A DNA stretch of 64,000 bases from Auriscalpium vulgare (taxonomy: Eukaryota; Basidiomycota; Agaricomycetes; Russulales; Auriscalpiaceae): positions 1 through 64,000 of the forward strand of contig JAHBBC010000004.1 in NCBI GenBank assembly GCA_019915015.1, given 5' to 3'. Positions 11,017-20,814 of this stretch are shown in pieces. A model generated the notes under the pieces. The model ran no database searches. It had not been told where the DNA came from and saw nothing but the letters and a program-made list of their open reading frames with translations. Positions within the stretch are counted from its first letter, which is position 1, and each line of letters opens with the position of its first letter. Position numbers and translations under genes: made by a program.

Positions 11017-11967
11017 CTACAGCTCAAAGAAGATGCCGGTCGTCCGGCCGCGAGCGACGGCGTAGACAGGCATACGGTGCACCACCTGACCGTCTTCAGG
11101 TTGTGAGACCGAGACTGGGGCCTGCAAGAGACCGACGGAGAGTCCAGGCACCTGCGACTCAATCGAGGGCCAGGGTCGGTTCTCGGCGTTTTCCCACTCG
11201 CCCTCGCCCTCACCCCACGGCTCTCCGATGTTGGCCCATCCGGGCTCGTAGGGGTCGTTGGGGTGGATCTCGTAAGGAGGCGCGGGCGTGGTGGCCGGCT
11301 GGCGAGAAGTCGTGGCGGCCGGCTGGCAAGGAGGCATGGCGGCCGGCTGGCGAGGAGGCATGGCGGCTGACTGGCGAGGAGGCATGGCAGCTGACTGGTG
11401 CGTGCGTGGCTGGCGAGGAGGCACGGCGGATGGCTGGCAAGCGGGAGACTGGGGAGAGCGCGCGGTGGACGACTGGCGAGGAGGGGATGCGGCCGACTGG
11501 CGAGGAGGGGATGCGGCCGACTGGCGAGAGGGTGTTTGAGCAGCTGAGGAGCTGGCTGCGCGAACACTCATTGAGTCGAACATATCAATGAGAGCTGCGG
11601 CGGCGCTATTCTTCTCCATAGCTTCCTCTGCGAGCGAATACGAGGTATGTTTCTTGAACTTGAGGTCGGGGAAGCGGTTCAGCAAGGCGGAGATTGTCGA
11701 CCTGCCAGGAAAATGTGAGACCGGAGAGCTGCGAGTCATAAGAGACTAAGACGCACCAGTCAGTGTAGATGCCAGCGTACGGCGAGCTGGTGACGCCGTA
11801 GTAGGCGGTTTCACCAGGAACAGGTCCGTAAACCCGTCCCGGGAGAATCGGGGCGCTGACGGGGGCAGGAGAGGCTGTAGGTACGGTAGCTAAGATTGTC
11901 GTCGTGTTAGAATGGTGTCTGGCACTTGGTAAAAAGTACTGTACTTACACGCAGCGGGCACCTTCAT
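11017..11967 (-). CDS. RNase H1 N-terminal/viroplasmin-like protein, copy 1
   Basis: The start chosen is ATG at 11967 (MKVPAA), followed by an intron (donor GTAAGT). Exon 2 ends with the segment AGIYTDW; the tryptophan codon is split by an intron (TG|G), and exon 3 continues STISALLNRFPDLKFKKHTS then AEEAMEK. This pattern (YY, x-G-I-Y-x-D-W, F-x-x-A-x-E-A) matches the RNase H1 N-terminal (caulimovirus viroplasmin-like) fold, which binds RNA/DNA hybrids or dsRNA. The rest is a low-complexity Pro/Arg/Gln/Ala region (PPRQSAA repeats) and an acidic tail. It is divergent from the large gene at 12241 with a 273-bp gap. The last exon is intact; the fold call rests on the motif alone. Confidence 0.6.
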
Positions 11968-12240
11968 GGCCGTGGATTGCGGTCGTCAATGTGGTTCGGG
12001 TGATCGTTATCAGCGGAGCAAAGAGAGGAGGTAAAATGCGGCCAAATTTGAAGTCCGCCTTGATGCTCTCCGCTCTCCGCTCTCCGCTCCCCGAGACTTG
12101 GCCGCCTGCGCTGTATCTACCGCAGATCTACAGTGAGTGCAGATCTACAGTGAGCGCGGTCGGCAAAATCCTGTGAAAATGGTTGGAAAACAGCCGGGCA
12201 ATTGCGGCGGGCAATTTCCCATCACCTCTCCCTCACCACG

Positions 12241-15200
12241 ATGGCATGGACACTCCAGGAGCAAGAGGAATTTCTTTGGGAGTTCATGGACGACTATCTC
12301 GCAGCGCAGACGGCAAAGAGCGGCGGGGGAAGGTCCAACAAAGAGTTCAAGAAGCTGTGGTCGAGGCTTTACACCGAGTGGTTCGCGAGGTGGCCGGAAA
12401 CTGACGACAATGGTCAGTCTGTTGTGGACGGCCAACCTCACATGCGACTGGTGAGTGCATATTTCTCACAAGTGGAGTTGAATGGCTCACGGCTTTGTAG
12501 AGGCTCAACCAGTGGTTCTGGAACCACGGGCGCGCTGGGTCGTCGTCGAAAGGAAAAGGAAAAGGAAAAGGAAAGGCCAATTCCACGGCCGATTCGGGCT
12601 CCAGCAAAGGCAGCACGAAGAATACCTGGCACTTCATGAAGCCGACGCGTCGCTACGCCGCACACGAGGCGTATCTCCACGTCTTCTACACGACAACGGG
12701 TGAGGTTAGGAAGGAGTTCGACGACGCGTATGATGCGTACGTGACCGGCCTACCTGCTGGCGTCAAGGCAAAGACGCCCATGGTCTTCAAGAACGAGCTA
12801 GCGAAGAAAAAGCTCGAAACGGCTGACGCCGACGTTCTTCGACGTGTCGAGGAGGCGAAAAGTCGGATGTCGGACCTTGACATCGACTTTGAGGAAGACG
12901 AGGATGCGTCGCCCGAGGAGCGTGAGCGTCGTAGCACCCTGCGTCATCACCAACAGTGAGTAGCTTATTTATCAACTGTATATATTGTGCTCACCATCAT
13001 ACAGTGCCATTGACCAGCTGCCGGCGGCGTTGATGACCGTCGTCGAGGAGGTTCACCGTAGGACGGGTCTGATGGCGACCATCATCGTGGGCGGGCCGCA
13101 ACCCAAGGAAGCTGGGAAAATTAAGTCGTTCGCGTGAGTAGATGCGGTACGCGCGTGCATTCAAACCCACTCACATATGTGCAGCGTTCACTCTAGTCTT
13201 CCTGATGGCCGAAATTTTGGCACTGGCTATGCGGGCTTCAAGGAGAGCGTGCAAGACCCGTTCCGTGCGTTTCTGAACGCCATTTACTGTGAGCATCATT
13301 CGCGTATAGGCCGGTTGTACTTACTCACCAGCACTTCAGCCCCTGCTGTGTGCGCGCAGAACGCTCTGCCCAACCAACGCGCATCCTCAAGGGCACCCAT
13401 CGTGTCGACTGGGGACAAGCAAGAGTCGCCGGGGCCCTCCAATGCGATGGATGTTGATGAGGAGTCGACCGATAAGCCCGACCAACTGGCGGAGGCGGAA
13501 GAAAATAGTCAGAACAACAAGCAGGGCACCCCGGAGAATGACGACAACCTACATGACAAGCAGATGGAGGAAGATGAGGAGGAGATGGACACCAGCGACG
13601 AAGAAGATAAGAGCGACGACTTGGTCTGGAAAGATGATGGAAATGGTGGCCGACGTCGGATGCTGCCCCTCGAGCAGACTCGCGCTCGCAACATGGCCGC
13701 CATTGCGGCTAAATTCTCGGCGCTGGAGAAGGAGCTTGGCCTGCAGCCGCCCCCACCAGCCACGCTCCCGCCAAAGGCGACGAGAACGAGGAAGGCGAAA
13801 GGCGCTGCACCGCAGAGGCAATCTGCGCGTGCCAGCGATGGGTCACAGCTCGTGACATCGCCCAGCTCGGATGCGTTGCCCTCAGGCTCTTCTACCCTTG
13901 TCCCCAGTACCAACTCTACAGAACCCACCCTCGCAACGTCCACAACTCAGTCCACACCCGCGACTTCCTCTGGGCCTGGGCCCGCAACGTCCACGACTCA
14001 GTTGACATCCGCGACTTCCTCTGGGCCTGGGCCCGCATTCGCAGATCCAACTCCAGAGACCTCCACTGAGCTCTCTCGTACAACCTCCGCTGATTCCAGA
14101 CCCGTATCGTCCACCCAGCCTTTGCCGACTCCTTCCACGGAGCGCGCACCCTCCACAACATCAACGGCGGTAACAACGGAACCCGGTTCCACGACTTCCA
14201 CTGCTCGTGCACCCGCGACTTCAACGGAGCCTGCAACAACCGAGCCCGCGCCTGCGACTTCAACCGACGAGCCTGTGACAACGATCGCAACATCCACTGA
14301 GCCTGCAACAACCAAGCCCGCGCCTGCGACTTCAACTGAGCCTGCGACCACCGAGCCCGCACGTGCGACTTCCACCCAGCCTGCAATAGCTGAGTCTGCC
14401 GCTGCATCTTCCACTGCGCAATCTGCGCCCACTGGCATATCCTCCACTCAGCCCGCCGCACTGACTCCGGCGTCCAATTCAAAACTCGTGACGGCTGTGT
14501 CTGTGCCTGCAGCTACGACAACGTCGACTACCCCCAACCCTGCGCCCGCGACGTCGACAACAGCGCTCAGTAAGAACACGGACAACACGGCATCAACTAG
14601 CGCCAGCCCAGGAGATACCGACGACAAATTCCCCGAGTATCTCAAAGGCGACTACGATTATCTCAAGGTGGCTTGCTCCGGCGCTGAGTGGGACAACATC
14701 GTCATGAACTGGATGCGGTTAGAAGCGCGCTTGGACATTCCCTCCGAGGTACGTGGCTATATGTGATCATCATCATGATTCTGATCATGTTGGCAGGCGC
14801 GCGGTAAACATGTTCAGCTCGCGACAAAGTATCGGCCGACACAGATCAAGCAATGGACGGAACGTCACCGACAATACAACAAACCGCCAGCGACAGGCAG
14901 AGGCAAGGAGTTCGCGGCGATTTGGCGCAAGTGGTGGATCAGTCTGCAACCGTCATGGCGTGGGGTGACGTGGCCGCTGGCGCGCCCAACGGATGCACCT
15001 GCGGAGGGCTGGGGCGAGTTGCTGAAGGGCGGGCGCAACGGGTTTGTTATGATTCTGTTCACTCTCGCATGGTGGCTCAGCTCCGTGAAGACCAACACGG
15101 AGCAGAACGAGTGGGCATCGGCCGTCGAGGACGTTGATTGGGCGCTGTCGCAATTTGTCCGCGGCGCTCAGAAGCACCCATCCCCGGAGCCACTGGATGA

Positions 15201-15286
15201 TGAGCGGCAGGTGAAGCGGTACGTGATTCTCCTTTTGTATGATACCATCTCACTGACGAGCACAATGTCAGCCGGCGAAAGAAGTA
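12241..15286 (+). CDS. Large Ser/Thr/Pro-rich protein of the KDZ element, copy 1
   Basis: Six exons with good donors and acceptors: introns at about 12450-12499, 12957-13005, 13134-13184, 13290-13340, 14748-14798 and 15220-15271. The N-terminus (WTLQEQEEFLWEFMDDYLAA, then LWSRLYTEWFARWPE, NQWFWNH) is a compact aromatic helical domain. A middle domain holds the TMVVGGP-like segment (ATIIVGGPQPKEAGKI) and DGRNFGTGY. A long acidic then Thr/Pro/Ala-rich linker follows. The C-terminus (YRPTQIKQW, WWISLQPSWRG, FTLAWWLSSV) is conserved with the gene at 46842-49456, as are the N-terminal and middle domains. It ends RRRKK. No known domain was recognised. No frame damage was seen. Confidence 0.72.
13908..14480 (+). 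repeat. In-frame Thr/Ser/Glu/Pro repeat region
   Basis: Degenerate repeats of about 8-12 codons of the type ATSTEPATTEPAP inside exon 5 of the large gene. The other copy has a shorter region with the same composition, so the linker length is not conserved. Confidence 0.75.
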
Positions 15287-15479
15287 GGGTATACAACTCG
15301 CACGCGGCCATCCCACTCCCATCCCATGTGTCACTTCCCGTAGACTCGCTCTCTGTCCACATAGTTTTTGGTATGACGAATGACAAATCTTCCTGCTGCA
15401 TGCATATTGTATTGAGTGAAAGGGCACAATCTACTCTGTGACTCGAGGCGAAAATTGCCATGACGCGAAAATCACGTGA

Positions 15480-16330
15480 TTTGCACCGTACACTCCGACA
15501 CAATTCTACGAAGTGGATACTGTAGAATGGTCTGCAGCGGCAAGTATCCTGTAGAGCCGATATTCTGTAAAACCTCCCAGATCCTGTAGAATTGCCAGAT
15601 ATCCCGTGTACTGTGAAAACACACAGATCCTGTAGAGTTGCCAGATATCCCGTGTACTGTAAAATCACCCAGATCCTGTAATATGACCTGATATCCCGTG
15701 TACTGTAAAATCACCCAGATCCTGTAATATGACCTGATATCCCATATACTGTAAAACCACCCAGATCCTGTAATATGACCTGATATTCCTTATACTGTAA
15801 AACCACCCGGATCCTGTAAAACCACCCGGATCCTGTAATATGACCTGATATCCCATATACTGTAAAACCACCCAGATCCTGTAATATGACCTGATATCCC
15901 ATATACTGTAAAACCACCCGGATCCTGTAATATGACCTGATATCCCATATACTGTAAAACCACCCAGATCCTGTAATATGACCTGATATTCCGTATACTG
16001 TAAAACCACCCAGATCCTGTAATATGACCTGATATCCCATATACTGTAAAATCACCCAGATCCTGTAATATGACCTGATATCCCGTGTACTGTAAAATCA
16101 CCCAGATCCTGTAATATGACCTGATATCCCATATACTGTAAAACCACCCTGATCCTGTAATATGACCTGATATCCCATATACTGTAGAATCTCCTGCAAT
16201 GACTGCTATCCTGTAGAATATAGTACTCCTACACAATACTGTATTTTCCGCTGCAATGCCCGTATTCTGTACTGTAGAGCCAATGCTATTGCTATAATCA
16301 CAGCGACTTTCCTGCAATTGCAACAATACT
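15480..16330. repeat. 46-bp minisatellite, terminal array of KDZ copy 1
   Basis: About 13 copies of a 46-bp unit built on the blocks ATCCTGTAATATGACC, TGATATCCCATATACTGT and AAAACCACCCAG, clearest from 15565 to 16190. Flanking bases carry looser CTGTAGAA and CTGTAAAA motifs to about 16330. Because 46 is not a multiple of three and the unit lacks minus-strand stops, all three minus frames stay open; these are not genes. Confidence 0.88.
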
Positions 16331-16399
16331 GTTATTCTAGTGGTAGCTACGGCTCCATTTCGCTACTACTCCAGTCATATAGTTACCTTAACTACTGAC

Positions 16400-16760
16400 A
16401 CGGCTCCCTAGTCTCCCTGCCACCACCGCGCTGACGTTATGTCTCCCGCAGCATTTGAGGGCGGCCCGGGCATCGTCATCCCATCCGAGTCGGGCCCTAT
16501 AAGCACCTCCGACCTGCCCGGCGCCGGAAGCCTCTTCCCGCATTACGCAAAGACGTATGTGCTTCCGCGATGTCTTCCTACGCCCGCGCTGAGCAGAGCA
16601 TCGACGCGCTTCTTCTTATTTTCTTTAGCTGCGGGCGGCTGCCCCACGCTGATGCTTAGTCTCCCGCTGTGTATCACACTGACACATGACTCGTTCACGC
16701 CTACATATATGTGCCTTCGGAGTCTGGGACATTTAATCCCATGCGCATATAATGGGCTCG
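16400..16760 (+). pseudogene. Relic of the secreted repeat-protein gene
   Basis: An exon-like segment lies between an acceptor (TCCCGCAG, ending near 16450) and a donor at 16555. The intron that follows (16555-16596) starts GTATGTGCTTCCGCG and ends GCGCTGAGCAG, close to the introns of the gene at 19418. The segment encodes GGPGIVIPSESGPIS, similar in style to the GPG repeats of that gene. No signal peptide or complete frame was found. Confidence 0.45.
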
Positions 16761-16939
16761 GACTCTAAGTAGTCGCCTCGTACTGCGGTACTTGACTCTA
16801 CTCGACATGCCTTCGTGTCTCGTGCGACGCATGCCAGTGGTTAAATTTCAGCGCAAAGCTAATGAACTCGTCTGAGTCTGCGTTACTGTATGCTCTGGTG
16901 CCGAGTCCCGACTAGGCAGATGTCCTGTCGGCAGTTGGC

Positions 16940-16980
16940 GTCTTTTCGCCGGTAGGTCACCTACTAAATCCGGAAGGTGG
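16940..16980 (+). repeat. Inverted repeat, left arm
   Basis: Begins GTCTTTTCGCCGGTAGG and ends AATCCGGAAGGTGG. It matches the reverse complement of 17886-17926 at all but about three of 41 positions. The arm itself contains a small dyad (GTAGGTCACCTAC). Confidence 0.7.
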
Positions 16981-17885
16981 CTCGGCGAACCTTCGGCATC
17001 CCTCTTTTTTTGTAGCTCCGCTACATCTCGTAGTTTATCCTCAGTTATTACTGTAATTACAAATTAAATGCGGGACACATGTACAATCCACAGGCCATGT
17101 GATATATAAGTATTTGCTGTGGCCAGGACGGATTTTTCCACGCGTAGAAGGGCAGTAAAGACACGAAATGTGTTGGATTCAAGAGTACTACCGACGAATA
17201 CAGTAATCTACGGGTGGTGCGGCGGGAGTGTGGCCATCCATCACGGCACGGAGCGCAGTGAGCCCATCCCGACTCCCGACCGCTCTCTTGCACAGTTTCC
17301 CGAGGCGGGGCAGAGGACTGGCGGAGGACGAGCAGCGCGTGCGCTTAGATTCGATCGTCCGATCTCGAGCTTAGCGATCTCCGTGTGCATGTTTAGTGTG
17401 TGCGCGCCTCGGATGCTCAACATACTTTTATTACTCAACTGTGGCCATTCAGCTAGTCCTCAGGCACTCCATTAATTCGTACCTCGAGTCCCTTTCCCCA
17501 TTCTGCCCTCCATAACTCCTCCCGATGCCTTGTGCACTTCCACTCAAAGCTTTTGGGCACTCGACAAGTTGCGGGGTCGACGTTCGCGCCGACGTGGGAG
17601 CCGAGGTCGCCAGATCGGGCAGGCGCGAGGGAGAAGCTGATGCCGACGTAATATTGACGCGAAATTGACCGAAGGACATGGCAGCGCTGCGAGTGGGGAC
17701 GACGAAGGACGACGAAGGTTGGGGAGGGGGAGGAAGAGAGGGAAGGGGAGTTGTGGTCGAGTGGTTGAGTTCTCCGGGCCAGTTCTCATTGTTCGATATA
17801 ACTGCTATTATTATCATTATTTTGTTATTTACAGCTGAATACAAAGTCCGACAGCTGCCGCCGCGCCGGCAGAATCTGACATAAT

Positions 17886-17926
17886 CCACCTTCCGGATTA
17901 AGTAGGTAGCCTACCGGCGAAAAGAC
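17886..17926 (-). repeat. Inverted repeat, right arm
   Basis: Mate of 16940-16980, about 950 bp away outer end to outer end. The intervening DNA has no supported gene. This could be a small non-autonomous element or a fold-back. Confidence 0.7.
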
Positions 17927-19237
17927 AAAGACTCCTGTCGGCGCATCTGGCAGGACTTCGTCCCCGGGCCAACGCCCACCAACATCGACGCCTGTGAACC
18001 ATGCGCAGCGCATCCTCAACCCTTCTCCGCCCGCCACTTGACAACCATCTCCAGAACCGCATCCTGTAACCTGCGCACGCAGTCGCTTCCACTTCGCATC
18101 GCACCACACGGTCCAGCTCGCAGGTCGAGGAAAAGGCTAGCAGGCCGCGGCGCTCGGCCCGGCGCACCGGTCGGCTGCGCCTTTTTTGTGTCGCAGACAT
18201 GCTCTTCCTCCCGCCTCTATACCTCTATGTCACCTCATACTATAGTCTCTGTCTCTCAATCCATATCCCACCTCCGAGTCTGTCCTCCCGCGCGTACGCG
18301 CCGCTCCAGCACCTTATATAACCCCGGTCGAGGAACTTGCGCGCGCGCAAAATAGATCGCCCATGAGCCCGTCTGCAAGCCCAACATGCTGAAGATAATC
18401 TTTGATTTCAGAGCGAAGTAGCTGTGCGGAATAGTCTAAATGAACGGTGCGCAGCGTGCTTTGCTTCGTTTCTGTAATGTCGTCTTACTGCCTTGGCATA
18501 GACTGGTGACCAGCTCTATATCAACAGTGACGACGGGGTGGGTGCTGTGAGATATAGCTCGACACTGTCTTCCGCGCAAGGTCGGCAACGGAGACTAACA
18601 TGTGGAGATCTCCAGACGGCATGCCATAAGATGTCTCTGTTACCTCTTCGACGCTGCGGACCTCCTGGGAATGTCTCCACGGGCCAAGCCCGTAGATGGC
18701 TGTTGTGAGTGCTCATGCGCGCGCATAGAGCGCGATATTGACCCTCCTTGTCGTCTGAGTCAGATTCTCGTCCATTGGCAAAGCAACATACAGCGACAGT
18801 CGTCAAAGAGTGTCCTCAACGTCTTCTGCGACATGACGCGGTGTGCTAAACAAATAACACGGTCGCCTCGCCGCGCCGGCGGCAAGTGTCGGCGTTCGCT
18901 CGCCTCTGCTCCAATTCTTGATACCAAACGATGCGACTTCATCAGCCGCCGGCCGGCACGCGACTTATGTGTTGGAATATCACGTGCGTGTTGAGCTCAA
19001 CGCCGCGCCGGCATCTTCCGGGTACTGTACAGTACTTACGAACCTTATTCCGTGGACATGTAGCTAGCTCTTTTGCTACAATATCCCTTACGGATTACGC
19101 CCAGCTTCGTATACGCTATCCGGCGCTAATTCGAACATCCTTCGTTGTCCCTCGTCGTCCTTGTGCGCGGAGCCAATCATCAACATTATGATGGACTGCG
19201 CGACCAGGCAGTGTCCAGAACGACGGACAGCTCGATG

Positions 19238-19244
19238 TATAAAG
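19238..19244 (+). promoter_or_regulatory. TATA box of the secreted repeat-protein gene
   Basis: TATAAAG lies 180 bp upstream of the ATG at 19418, leaving a plausible 5' leader. Confidence 0.45.
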
Positions 19245-19417
19245 AGTCCCGGTGGACGACGAGAGTTCCTCAGCGCACTGGTTGGTGAGTCCTCCCAGTC
19301 CTCTGTTCCCATTTGTATGCGCGTCTGATGTGCATGGCCTTTTCATAGCCTCAACATCTTCCTTCATCACGACCCACTCTTTTTCACTCACACCAACAGT
19401 ATATCTTGAACGTGCTC

Positions 19418-20513
19418 ATGATGCGCTCTTCTACGACCCTCGCTGTGCTTGTCCTCGCCGCCTCGGCCGCGATCGCGGCTCCCGTGGAGTACGTTCCATT
19501 CTTGCACGCACGTTGTGTCGTCTTATATTGACTCACAAACGCAGGCGTCAGTTAAACCTCGGCCCTGGTTTCGCATTTGGCCCCGGGCTCGCCATACCCC
19601 CTCCTGCCCCAGTGCCCACCGTGGCCAGTCTCGGCCCCGGTTTCAACCTGGGCCCCGGGATCAAAATAGGCCGGTACGTCGTTTACACGTATTTTGTATC
19701 GCTGTCTTGTTTGCTGATGTTGGCTCGCAAACGCAGGCGTGAGCTCGAGGAGCTCACCAACGACCGCAACGCATTTCTTGCTGGAGCCGGTACTCCCCGA
19801 GTTGGAACTTTTGACGTCCTCGAATCCGAGCAAAGCGACAGCTTGTTACGCCGTGCGCTGTCGTATGTGCTCCCACCATGTCTTCCGACGCCCGCGCTGA
19901 CACTCCGACGCAGTCCTGAGGAACTGAAGGCGTTCAAGGACTTCATCCTGGCGCACCCGCCGGCTGCGTCCCGCCGTGACCAACTGTATGTGCTTCTGCC
20001 GTGACTACCAGCTCCTGCGCTGACCCTCTGCTGCAGCGCGTTTGATAGGCTGCAGCTTGACTTCTACAATAAACCTATCACGTACGTGCGCCCGCTATGG
20101 TCTCCAACTTCGCGCTTACGCCCCGGCGCAGTCCTGCGCGGCAGAAGCAATTGGATGAGGCTCTCGCGGCGCCGCCTTCGCCAGCTCCGTCTCGCCGTGC
20201 CACTGACCTGACGTATGTGCCTCCACCGTGCCTTCCAGCTACCGCGCTGACGCTCTTGCGTAGTCCTGAGGCGCAGCAGCAGCTAGATGCTTTCTTCAAT
20301 TCTCTCAGCACGTCTCCAGGGTTCCTTCCGAAGGCATCGACGTCTCCAGCTCCGGCCCGCCGTGCCACTAACCTATCGTATGTGCTTCCACCGTGCCTTC
20401 CAGCTACCGCGCTGACGCTCTCGCGTAGTCCTGAGGCGCAGCAGCAGCTAGGTGATATCCTCCGGCACCTCAGCACGTCTCCAGGGTTCCTTCCGAAGGC
20501 ATCGACTTCATAA
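19418..20513 (+). CDS. Secreted repeat protein with dibasic (Kex2-like) sites, eight exons
   Basis: Exons: 19418-19488, 19545-19673, 19737-19862, 19914-19985, 20037-20081, 20132-20212, 20264-20377, 20429-20513. The product of about 240 residues starts with a signal peptide (MMRSSTTLAVLVLAASAAIA), then GPG repeats, then modules of the type SPEAQQQL...STSPGFLPKAST. RR dipeptides precede most modules (GRREL, LRRAL, SRRDQ, SRRAT, ARRAT), as in precursors cut by Kex2-type proteases. All seven introns are phase 2, and the last five are 50-51 bp and alike in sequence, so whole exons can be duplicated without changing the frame. The last two repeat exons are nearly identical. No family was recognised; small secreted peptides or an effector are possible. 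Confidence 0.75.
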
Positions 20514-20814
20514 CTGCATGACGCATTCACGACGAACTTATGTACTTAGTGTCGAGCGTAGTGTTCCCTGTCGTAGGTCGTTGACGGGAATCACACAGAG
20601 TGTTTCAGGGCCATATATCCAGGCGGGAGTATGGTAATAGGACGCGACGTGCCGGCGCTCATATTAATCGCACAAGAAGGCAGCAGTCGCCCTCAGCATC
20701 CGCGCGCCCTCAGCTGGGCCAACATCGCTCTCCCTCACCCAGTCGGCAGGCGGGGATGTAGCACTAGCTTTTAGAGAGCCATTGCAGAGCATGGCGGTAC
20801 GATTCCGGGATTCT
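20514..20814. other. 3' flank of the Helitron open frame
   Basis: The Helitron 3' end should lie here on the minus strand. A CTAG occurs at about 20763, but no clear terminal hairpin precedes it, so the border is unresolved. Confidence 0.3.

Larger units (their letters stand above)
8090..16330 (-). mobile_element. KDZ-type multigene transposon, copy 1, truncated
   Basis: Read on the minus strand from the right, this unit holds a repeat array, a large gene, a divergent viroplasmin-like gene, a small basic gene and the 5' part of a KDZ transposase. The same order and relative strands recur in copy 2. It ends abruptly inside the transposase near 8090, so the array expected on that side is missing. 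The inner limits rest on homology to copy 2; exact termini and target duplications were not found. Confidence 0.7.
16761..19237. other. About 2.5 kb without a supported gene
   Basis: Apart from the inverted repeats nothing is convincing. A minus-strand frame near 17680 (MSFGQFRVNITS) and a TATATAA near 18314 were seen, but no gene model could be built around either. Confidence 0.5.

Noticed and set aside
10902..11591. 229-codon plus-strand frame
   Set aside because: It is antisense to the viroplasmin-like gene; the repeats read better as the Pro/Arg/Gln tail of that gene, which also has matching splice sites.
13916..14482. Two long minus-strand frames of 149 and 188 codons
   Set aside because: Antisense shadows of the Thr/Pro/Ser repeats in the large KDZ gene.
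15472..16326. Four overlapping minus-strand frames of 80-178 codons
   Set aside because: They are the three rotations of one 46-bp minisatellite unit that has no stops on that strand.
18038..18994. Frames of 96-130 codons and a TATATAA at about 18314
   Set aside because: Arg/Ser/Cys-rich without conserved segments, no splice-supported model, and no paralogue in the window.
20740..20790. CTAG near 20763 as the Helitron 3' terminus
   Set aside because: No hairpin 10-12 bases before it could be drawn, so the border stays open.
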